Of a stretch of 16,051 bases of DNA, positions 1 through 7,648 are shown piece by piece. Under the pieces are notes generated by a model that was not told where the DNA came from, ran no database searches, and was given only the letters and a program-made list of their open reading frames with translations. The stretch comes from CAYFJO01 sp964343305 (lineage in GTDB: Bacteria > Planctomycetota > Planctomycetia > Pirellulales > Pirellulaceae), in assembly GCA_964343305.1 (NCBI GenBank), contig CAYFJO010000240.1:1-16051 (forward strand). Reading direction: 5' to 3'. The position numbers were made by a program, and so were the translations under genes. Numbering within the stretch: the stretch's first letter is position 1; each line of letters opens with the position of its first letter.

Positions 1-285
1 CGTCGCGTGACCAATTTGTTTCTACCCAGCCAGATCGAATTGAAATGCAGCCGCAAGCCGCCGTTGCTCCAAGGCTCACTTTCACCGGCAATTCGTCATT
101 ACAAAATGCGGCATGACAACAACTTACGACGAGTCAAAAGTGTCTTGGCCGGTTGTTGAAAGTGCGAAAAAATGGTAAATTGAGGGCTTGCGAAAACGCT
201 TTCTGCCGACCCTCCCCGCCCCTGGCTTTTTTGGGGTTTGCCGCGGCTTGAAACTCCTCAGAAGTGACACCGAAAGGACTCTAAA
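1..285. other. Region upstream of gyrA, no confident gene
   Basis: No gene can be assigned. The plus strand is open from the left edge in two frames, to a TGA at 157-159 (52 codons) and to a TGA at 114-116. Either could be the 3' end of a gene starting outside the window, and I cannot choose between them. A weak sigma-70-like pair, TTGTTG at 153-158 and TAAATT at 176-181 with a 17-base spacer, is the best promoter candidate I see for gyrA, but it matches the consensus poorly. A C-rich stretch followed by TTTTTT and GGGG around 210-237 could form only a very short stem. Confidence 0.4.
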
Positions 286-288
286 TTG
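273..288 (+). promoter_or_regulatory. Ribosome binding site and TTG start of gyrA
   Basis: AAAGGA at 273-278 lies seven bases before the TTG at 286-288. It is the reason for placing the gyrA start at a TTG. The next in-frame ATG, at 382, has only a GGCGGGCGG run directly against it, and starting there would remove a hydrophilic N-terminal extension of about 32 residues. Confidence 0.6.
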
Positions 289-3021
289 TCGACCGATTCC
301 AACTTGCCAGAAGACCCAGATGGACCGACGGATCCTGATTCGAACGGCGACAATTCCAGTGGCAATGGACTTGGCGGGCGGATGGTCGATCAGCCAATTG
401 AGGACGAGCTGAAGGATAGCTATCTCACTTATGCGATGAGCGTCATTGTGAGCCGTGCGCTGCCGGATGTGCGTGACGGGCTCAAGCCTTCGCAGCGACG
501 CATCCTGGTCGCCATGAACGACCTCAATCTGGGACCTGGTTCGAGCCGGGTCAAATGTGCCAAAATCTCGGGTGACACAAGCGGTAATTATCATCCGCAC
601 GGGGAAAGCGTCATTTATCCGACGCTGGTTCGCATGGCCCAGGAATGGAACATGCGGCACATTCTTGTCGACAAACAAGGAAACTTCGGCTCCATCGCCG
701 GACTTCCCGCCGCTGCGATGCGATATACGGAAGCTCGCCTGTCGTCCATCGCCGCGTTGATGCTCGACGACTTGAAGCTCGACACGGTCGACTTCGTGCC
801 GACATACGACGAACGCAACATGGAACCCACTGTGTTGCCATCGAAGTTTCCCAACCTGCTGGTCAACGGCTCGGGCGGCATCGCAGTCGGCATGGCCACG
901 TCGATCCCGCCGCATAATCTGCGCGAGGTTTGTGATGGATTGATCCGCATCATTGATGAGCCGGACGTTTCGGTGGATGAGTTGTTGGAGATCATTCAAG
1001 GTCCTGACTTCCCCACCGGCGGCACAATCTGCGGACGTTCGGGCATTCGTCGTGCCTATCACACGGGCCGTGGGACCGTCGTCGTCCGCGCTCGGACCAA
1101 AATCGAAGAGCACCAAAAGAACCGCTTCCGCATCGTGGTCAGCGAGATTCCGTACCAGACTTATCGTGACCGCGTGGTGAAACGGATCGCCGACCTGGTT
1201 AACGGAGAAAAAATCAAGGGCATCTCGGAGGTTCGCGACGTCAGCGATCTCAAAGAGCCGGTGCGTTTGGAAATCTATATCAAACGTGGCGAAGACCCCG
1301 AAGTGGTCCTCAATCAGTTGTATCAATTCTCGCCGCTGCAAGACACGTTTTCGCTGATCTTCCTGGCGCTGGTCGACGGCAAGCCCCGCGAGCTTTCGAT
1401 CAAAGAAATACTCGACGAGTTCCTGCGACATCGCGGCACGGTCATCCGCCGTCGCACACAGTTTTTGCTCGCCAAGGCACGCAAGCGAAAGCACACGGTC
1501 GAAGGCTTGCTGTTGGCACTGGCCAATATCGACGAGATCATTCAAATTATCCGAGCGTCGAAAACGCAAGTCGAGGCGAAGCAGGGTTTGATGGGCGTCC
1601 AATGTCCGGCGGCAATGATGCAGCGGGCGCTGGGCGACGATGGGTTCAAGTTCTTCCAGGAGGAACGCGGCGTGGCGGACGAGTATCCGTTGACCGCCGT
1701 CCAGGCCGACGCGATCCTGCGTATGACCCTCGGCCAACTCGTCAATCTCGAACAAGAGCGGTTGGGCGAAGAATTTAACAAGCTGCTCGAAGAAATCGCG
1801 GAGTACCTGCGTATTCTGTCCGACGAGGCCAACATTCGAGCGATCATTCGCGCAGATTTGGAAGAGATTCGCAAGAAGTATGGCGATGATCGTCGCACGG
1901 AAATCTCCGGCGAAGAACTCGGCGACCTCGACCTCGAAGACCTGATCAACGAAGAAACGATGGTGGTGTCGATTAGCCACAAAGGCTACATCAAACGAAC
2001 GCCGGCCAGCGTCTATCGGGCACAACGTCGCGGTGGCAAAGGCATCAAGGGTGCCGACACTGAAGAAGAAGATCCGATCGAACACCTGTTCGTTGCCAGC
2101 ACACATGCGTATTTGCTGTTTTTCACGAACAACGGTCGCGTCCACTGGCAAAAAGTCTACGGCCTGCCGCAACTGGGGCGTGATCGGCGGGGGCGAGCGA
2201 TCGTCAATCTTCTCAATCTCGCGGAAGGTGAGAAGATCGCCGACTGCCGTGCTGTCCGCGATTTCAACTTGCCCGGTCATTTCCTGATGATGGCCACTAG
2301 CAAAGGCATGGTCAAAAAGACAACACTCGAGTCGTACAGTCGCCCACGACAGGGCGGCATCATCGCCATCAAATTGCGTGACGACGACGAATTGATCGAT
2401 GTCGTGATCACCAAGCCAGGTGACGAAATTGTTTTGTCCAGCGCCAACGGCATGGCCATTCGATTCAACGAGGCCGATGCACGACCGGTGGGTCGCGGTT
2501 CGATCGGCGTCAAAGGAATCAACCTGACGGGCGACGATGTCGTGGTCGGGATGGTCGTCGCCGACCCCGACGCAACGCTGCTGACCGCGTGTGAAAATGG
2601 CTACGGCAAACGAACGTTGTTTGGCCCGAATACGACGGCCGACGATTCGGAAGACGAAAGTGGTGGAGACGAAATCTCCAGTACGAACCGCTATCGCACA
2701 CAGCGTCGTGGTGGCAAAGGCGTTCGCGATATCAAGACCACCAAACGAAACGGCAAGGTGATCGGCATTTCTCGCGTCGCGGATGACGACGAAGTCTTGA
2801 TGATGACCCAGCGCGGCAAACTGCAACGCATCGCTTGTAGCGACATCAACACCATTGGCCGCAACACGCAAGGTGTCCGCATCATGAGCCTCGACGAAAG
2901 CGACAAGTTGACGGCCGTCGTCCGCGTCCCCAAGGATGAAAACGGCGACACGGCCGCTGCGTCCGAGGCAACCGACATGCCGCCAGCAGAAAAATCCGAC
3001 CAGGAGCAAGAGGAAACGTAG
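286..3021 (+). CDS. gyrA: DNA gyrase subunit A
   Basis: Breakage-reunion subunit of DNA gyrase (911 aa), which with GyrB introduces negative supercoils in the cytoplasm. The winged-helix domain carries the catalytic tyrosine Y147 in the motif AAMRYTEARL, and the quinolone-determining region reads HPHGESVIYPTL from residue 103. Numbering runs 25 ahead of E. coli, so S108 corresponds to Ser83, while P112 sits where E. coli has Asp87. The C-terminal DNA-wrapping domain has the GyrA box QRRGGKG at 580-586, which separates it from ParC, and an identical copy at 806-812. An acidic stretch of about 20 residues (780-801) precedes the second box and looks like an insertion compared with E. coli. The acidic, low-complexity N-terminus (residues 1-32) and the acidic tail are poorly conserved types of sequence. 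It heads the plus-strand block, 109 bp before the moxR gene. The assignment is firm. Confidence 0.98.
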   Translation: MSTDSNLPEDPDGPTDPDSNGDNSSGNGLGGRMVDQPIEDELKDSYLTYAMSVIVSRALPDVRDGLKPSQRRILVAMNDLNLGPGSSRVKCAKISGDTSGNYHPHGESVIYPTLVRMAQEWNMRHILVDKQGNFGSIAGLPAAAMRYTEARLSSIAALMLDDLKLDTVDFVPTYDERNMEPTVLPSKFPNLLVNGSGGIAVGMATSIPPHNLREVCDGLIRIIDEPDVSVDELLEIIQGPDFPTGGTICGRSGIRRAYHTGRGTVVVRARTKIEEHQKNRFRIVVSEIPYQTYRDRVVKRIADLVNGEKIKGISEVRDVSDLKEPVRLEIYIKRGEDPEVVLNQLYQFSPLQDTFSLIFLALVDGKPRELSIKEILDEFLRHRGTVIRRRTQFLLAKARKRKHTVEGLLLALANIDEIIQIIRASKTQVEAKQGLMGVQCPAAMMQRALGDDGFKFFQEERGVADEYPLTAVQADAILRMTLGQLVNLEQERLGEEFNKLLEEIAEYLRILSDEANIRAIIRADLEEIRKKYGDDRRTEISGEELGDLDLEDLINEETMVVSISHKGYIKRTPASVYRAQRRGGKGIKGADTEEEDPIEHLFVASTHAYLLFFTNNGRVHWQKVYGLPQLGRDRRGRAIVNLLNLAEGEKIADCRAVRDFNLPGHFLMMATSKGMVKKTTLESYSRPRQGGIIAIKLRDDDELIDVVITKPGDEIVLSSANGMAIRFNEADARPVGRGSIGVKGINLTGDDVVVGMVVADPDATLLTACENGYGKRTLFGPNTTADDSEDESGGDEISSTNRYRTQRRGGKGVRDIKTTKRNGKVIGISRVADDDEVLMMTQRGKLQRIACSDINTIGRNTQGVRIMSLDESDKLTAVVRVPKDENGDTAAASEATDMPPAEKSDQEQEET

Positions 3022-3034
3022 GGTATACAGATTT

Positions 3035-3099
3035 CGTGTGCCACTGGCTCTGCCAGTATCTTAGATTTCGATTCGCACTGGCGGAGCCAGTGGCACACG
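3035..3099. repeat. Inverted repeat A, two-hairpin element between gyrA and moxR
   Basis: The arms at 3035-3057 and 3077-3099 are complementary over 23 bp with one G-T pair; the loop is 19 bases. Each arm is itself a small hairpin, ACTGG/CCAGT around a five-base loop (3043-3057 and 3077-3091). The element begins 14 bases after the gyrA stop. No run of T follows on either side, so it is not a standard intrinsic terminator. Its nested structure is that of a REPIN. Confidence 0.85.
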
Positions 3100-3130
3100 T
3101 CACTTTGCAGGACGCTACAAGAATTCAGAG

Positions 3131-4156
<1,026 letters not shown>

Positions 4157-4157
4157 A

Positions 4158-4224
4158 TCTCTGCGTCTTCTGCGCCTCTGCGTTTTAGAGATTATGAAAC
4201 GCAGAGGCGCAGAGAGCGGAGAGG
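4158..4224. repeat. Inverted repeat B between moxR and the DUF58 gene
   Basis: A perfect 17-bp stem (4169-4185 with 4197-4213) closes an 11-base loop, and an imperfect extension reaches 4158 and 4224. The arms consist of CGCAGAGGCGCAGA-type sequence, unlike elements A, C and D. It begins two bases after the moxR stop. Its right end contains GGAGAGG (4218-4224), the likely ribosome binding site of the next gene, so the folded extension could hide that site. No T-run follows. Confidence 0.8.
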
Positions 4225-4230
4225 CGTTGC

Positions 4231-5124
4231 ATGTCGGTCGAAAAATATCTCAAGCCCGAAGTTATTAACCAGATCAAGCGGCTCGACCTGCGCGCCCAGT
4301 TCGTCGTCAAAGGCTTCATGCAAGGCTTGCACGCCAGCCCGTTTCACGGCTTCTCGGTCGAGTTCAGCGAACACCGCAAGTACACCCACGGCGACGATCC
4401 TAAGGACATCGATTGGCTGGTCTACGCCAAAACCGACAAATACTACATCAAAAAATTCGAAGCCGAGACCAACATCACCGGCTACCTGGTCATGGATCTC
4501 AGCCAGTCGATGGCTTACACATATCGACAGGATCTGACGAAACTTGACTACGCCATTTGTTTAGCCGCGTCATTGTGCTATCTCATGATCTCGCAGCAAG
4601 ACCCAGTTGGGCTCATTACGTTCGATGAGAAAGTGCGCAGCAGTCTGCCACCGCGGTCCAAACGGACACACTTGGGAAACGTATTGTCGCTACTGTCGAG
4701 CCTCAAACCAGTCGGTCAAACCGACATCGCCCACAGCCTGCAACAAGTCGCGGCGATGCTGAAACACAAAAGCCTCGTGATGATCTTCTCGGATCTGTTA
4801 GTCGATCCGGAGCCGGTCATTCAATCCTTGCGCCGTTTGCGGCATGGTGGCCACGATGTCATCTTGTTTCACCTGCTTGATGAGGCGGAAGTTCAGTTTC
4901 CTTTCGACGGCATGGTCGAACTGGAAGACCCAGAATCCGAAGAGCGAATCCAGGTCGACGCCAGCAACTACCGCCGCGACTACATGGAAGAGGTCGAGGC
5001 CTTCCGTGAAGCGTATCGTCGCGAGTGTCTGCAAAGCGGAATTGACTATGTCGCGCTAGACACTAGCATGCAGTTTGACAAGGCACTGATGGAGTATCTA
5101 CTGAGCCGGCGGTCACGGTGTTGA
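4231..5124 (+). CDS. DUF58 domain-containing protein (vWA-like)
   Basis: DUF58 protein of 297 aa, the usual partner encoded next to MoxR ATPases; its biochemical role is not established. The family signature H-R-x-Y-x-x-G-D-D followed by D-I-D-W is present (HRKYTHGDDPKDIDW, about residues 48-62). The vWA-like half starts with YLVMDLSQSM and keeps the complete metal-site motif D89-x-S91-x-S93. No transmembrane segment is visible, so it is probably cytoplasmic, acting between the ATPase and the membrane proteins downstream. ATG 4231 is preceded by GGAGAGG at 4218-4224, spaced six bases, which lies inside inverted repeat B. The neighbouring genes support a shared transcript with moxR. Confidence 0.95.
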   Translation: MSVEKYLKPEVINQIKRLDLRAQFVVKGFMQGLHASPFHGFSVEFSEHRKYTHGDDPKDIDWLVYAKTDKYYIKKFEAETNITGYLVMDLSQSMAYTYRQDLTKLDYAICLAASLCYLMISQQDPVGLITFDEKVRSSLPPRSKRTHLGNVLSLLSSLKPVGQTDIAHSLQQVAAMLKHKSLVMIFSDLLVDPEPVIQSLRRLRHGGHDVILFHLLDEAEVQFPFDGMVELEDPESEERIQVDASNYRRDYMEEVEAFREAYRRECLQSGIDYVALDTSMQFDKALMEYLLSRRSRC

Positions 5125-5137
5125 TCGTAGAATTCTT

Positions 5138-5204
5138 GTAGCTGAAGTCGCCAGACTTCAGATCCGTTTCAAAATCGTTCCCGAATTCTCACGAATCCGG
5201 CTAC
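5138..5204. repeat. Inverted repeat C, GTAGCT...GCTAC two-hairpin element
   Basis: The outer ends GTAGC (5138-5142) and GCTAC (5200-5204) are complementary. Inside lie a perfect 8-bp hairpin with loop GCCA (5142-5149 with 5154-5161) and a second hairpin, CCGAATT/AATCCGG, with one mismatch (5181-5187 with 5194-5200). It begins 14 bases after the DUF58 stop and ends six bases before the next ATG. It shares its outer ends, the GCCA loop and the 11-mer GTTTCAAAATC with the element at 12899-12997. No T-run follows. Confidence 0.7.
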
Positions 5205-5210
5205 ATAAAG

Positions 5211-7571
5211 ATGGCAATCGCCAGTCCCCTACTTCTGACACTTGGCAGTTTCTTTGTCGCGATCCCTATCGTCTTGCATCTGGTCATGCGGCGCAAGCCG
5301 ACGCATTTGGTGTTTCCCGCGATCCGTTTTGTCAAACAGCGTCGAGAGAGCAATCGCCGAAGACTTCAGCTTCGCCACTGGTTGCTGTTGATGCTGCGTT
5401 GTCTGGCGATTCTCGTCGTTGCCGCGGCCCTGGCCAGACCCAGAGTCAGTTCCGCGCTTGTCGGCAACTGGCTGGTGCTTGGCGTCATCGCGGTGATGCT
5501 GACCATCGTTGTCATGCTGACCATCATCGCGTGGATGCAGCGGCGAAATCGACTGCTGGCCGGCATTCTCACGGCGGTCTCGGCGATCATGGCACTTAGC
5601 CTGATCGGGCTTTTCCTCGTCACCTTCAACAAGGGAAAGTCCGTCAACATCGGTGGCCGAGAAGCACCTGTTGCCGCCGTTGTCATCATCGACACGTCGC
5701 CGCGCATGGAATATCGCCAGGCAAACCAAACGCGTCTCGAACATGCGCAGGAAATCGCCCGTTGGCTCGTTCGGCAAATGCCATCAGGCAGTCAAGTCGC
5801 CGTGGTCGACTCACGCGTGGGCGAGCCGTTCTTCAGCGTCGATGTTGGCGCGGCACGAAAGCAAATCGATGTATTGCAAACCACCTTCGTCACGCAGCCG
5901 CTCGTCACGACGCTCGACAAATCCATCCGGCTGGTGCGCGACAGCGAGATTGATCGGCAAGAGATTTATTTGCTGAGCGATCTCACCGAACAGGCATGGA
6001 ATGGCGACGCAGCCGGAAACGTCAAGAAGCGGTTGGAGAAGGCCGACCAAGTTTCACTTTACGTGATCGATGTGGGCGTCGACGATCCACAAAACTTTGC
6101 TCTTGGAGAGTTGGAATTGGAATCCGAATCGATGCCCAAGAATGGTGAGTTGCAACTATCAACATCGCTCAGTCGCATCGGTACAGGCAGCTCGCGCAAC
6201 GTTCAGTTGCATCTCGAAAAACCGGATCTCACCAAGCCTGTGATGTTGGACGGCAAACTGCAATTGCCCGAAGAACACTGGGTGCGATCCGCCAACACCG
6301 AGATCAAAGCCGACTCGTCGCAACAGATCGAGTTTCAACTCGGCGGCCTCGACGTTGGCGTACATCAAGGTTACGTGCAAATCGTTGGCGAAGATGGACT
6401 GGCCCTGGATGACCGCCGGTATTTGACGATCGAAGTCAAAGATGCCTGGCCGGTGTTGGTGGTCGAGGGCAAAGACGCAACTTCGTTGTTTGTCCAACAA
6501 ACGCTGGCACCTTCGGATGCGCGCGACGAAGGCAAGGCTCAGTTCTCGCTCTCGACAATCAAACAGGAGCAACTGATCAACGAAGACCTGAGTGGGTTTT
6601 CGTCGGTTTGTTTGCTTGATCCCGGGCCAATGACGCCTTTGATCTGGGGAAAACTTCACGAGTACGTTAATGCCGGTGGTGGGCTCGCGATCTATCTTGG
6701 GCACAACGCCGTCGCCAACGACTCTTTCAACGGCGAGGCAGCCCAATCGCTCTTGCCAGGCACGCTGGCACCGATCGTAGGCCGAACGCATGGCGACCTC
6801 TTTCTCACATCTCCCGCTTCGTTTACCCATCCGTTGTCGGCGGCGTTTCAACCGTTTGCGTCAAGCGTCCCGTGGGCCGAGTTTCCCATTTTTCGTTATT
6901 GGACGCTTCGTCGCGGCGACGACACACACGTCATTTTTCAATACGGCAACAACCGCCCGGCACTTGTCGAACGACGCGTCGGCAGCGGGCGCGTGTTGCT
7001 GATGACGACGCCCGTTTCCGACGTCGCCTATCCCGAAGGTCGGCATCGGTGGAACAACCTCGTGCTGGGGAACTGGTGGCCCTGTTTTGCGATCATCAAG
7101 GAATCGTTTCAATACCTGGTCGGCACCAGCGGCATGCGGCTCAATTACACGGTCAACCAAACGGCAACGCTGGACAACGACGAGGACATTTATCCGCTGA
7201 AGTACGACATGTTCACGCCGTCGGGTCCGGTTCAGTCGAAACGATCCGAAGACAATCGCATCGTGGTTGCGTCGACAAAGATCCCGGGCGCGTACCGATT
7301 TCGCGGGTCACGAGGCGGGCCAGTCGTGCGAGGATTCAGCATCAATTTGGATGAAAACGCTACGGACCTTACGCGCACGAAGACAACGCGGTTGGACGAA
7401 GTCTTGGGCGAGGGTCGATATCAACTTGCCCGCAACCAGGAAGAAATCGACCGCGGACAACGCGAAGGCCGCGAAGGACGGCAGTTTTATCCGCTGCTGG
7501 TCGGAGTCTTGGCGATTGTGCTGGGACTAGAACTGCTGATGGCGAATCGATTTTATTCGAAAGAAGAATAG
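5211..7571 (+). CDS. BatA-type membrane protein with degenerate vWA domain
   Basis: Large membrane protein (786 aa). The N-terminus is a BatA double-anchor domain: helix at about 5-25, the R-R-K-P-T-H-L-V-F-P segment, and helix at about 57-75. A second helix pair (86-107 and 115-138) follows, which is extra to the basic BatA layout. A vWA-like domain then starts near 154. Its metal-site motif reads DTSPR (161-165), so the third D-x-S-x-S residue is lost and metal binding is doubtful. Around 440-520 is a region resembling the class I glutamine-amidotransferase fold (AGGGLAIYLG near 488) with no evident catalytic cysteine. A single helix near 762-780 ends the protein. ATG 5211 follows inverted repeat C directly and has no good SD site. 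The neighbours imply a membrane-anchored partner of the MoxR/DUF58 pair; substrates are unknown. Confidence 0.85.
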   Translation: MAIASPLLLTLGSFFVAIPIVLHLVMRRKPTHLVFPAIRFVKQRRESNRRRLQLRHWLLLMLRCLAILVVAAALARPRVSSALVGNWLVLGVIAVMLTIVVMLTIIAWMQRRNRLLAGILTAVSAIMALSLIGLFLVTFNKGKSVNIGGREAPVAAVVIIDTSPRMEYRQANQTRLEHAQEIARWLVRQMPSGSQVAVVDSRVGEPFFSVDVGAARKQIDVLQTTFVTQPLVTTLDKSIRLVRDSEIDRQEIYLLSDLTEQAWNGDAAGNVKKRLEKADQVSLYVIDVGVDDPQNFALGELELESESMPKNGELQLSTSLSRIGTGSSRNVQLHLEKPDLTKPVMLDGKLQLPEEHWVRSANTEIKADSSQQIEFQLGGLDVGVHQGYVQIVGEDGLALDDRRYLTIEVKDAWPVLVVEGKDATSLFVQQTLAPSDARDEGKAQFSLSTIKQEQLINEDLSGFSSVCLLDPGPMTPLIWGKLHEYVNAGGGLAIYLGHNAVANDSFNGEAAQSLLPGTLAPIVGRTHGDLFLTSPASFTHPLSAAFQPFASSVPWAEFPIFRYWTLRRGDDTHVIFQYGNNRPALVERRVGSGRVLLMTTPVSDVAYPEGRHRWNNLVLGNWWPCFAIIKESFQYLVGTSGMRLNYTVNQTATLDNDEDIYPLKYDMFTPSGPVQSKRSEDNRIVVASTKIPGAYRFRGSRGGPVVRGFSINLDENATDLTRTKTTRLDEVLGEGRYQLARNQEEIDRGQREGREGRQFYPLLVGVLAIVLGLELLMANRFYSKEE

Positions 7572-7638
7572 TTTAACGCCGAGCCGGCAGGCGACGGCTT
7601 TTCGAATCGAGCCGTCGCCTGCCGGCTCGGCGTTAAAC
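7571..7638. repeat. Inverted repeat D, 29-bp perfect palindrome spanning the gene gap
   Basis: The arms 7571-7599 and 7610-7638 are perfectly complementary over 29 bp with a 10-base loop. Each arm again folds on its own: AGCCG/CGGCT at 7582-7586 with 7595-7599, and at 7610-7614 with 7623-7627. The first base of the element is the last base of the upstream stop codon, and it ends 10 bases before the next ATG. Such a perfect stem implies recent arrival or strong selection. There is no T-run, so a standard terminator is unlikely. Confidence 0.92.
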
Positions 7639-7648
7639 AACACGAATC

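Noticed and set aside
124..3009. Very long open frame (961 codons) on the minus strand opposite gyrA
   Set aside because: The plus strand carries unmistakable GyrA motifs through the whole length. The opposite frame is open because of gyrA codon choice, and its translation has no recognisable domain and an odd composition rich in F, D, V and H.
7571..7638. Intrinsic transcription terminator between the BatA-type gene and the vWA gene
   Set aside because: The stem is long and perfect but has no T-run on either side, and the two genes look functionally coupled, so a standard terminator reading is not supported.
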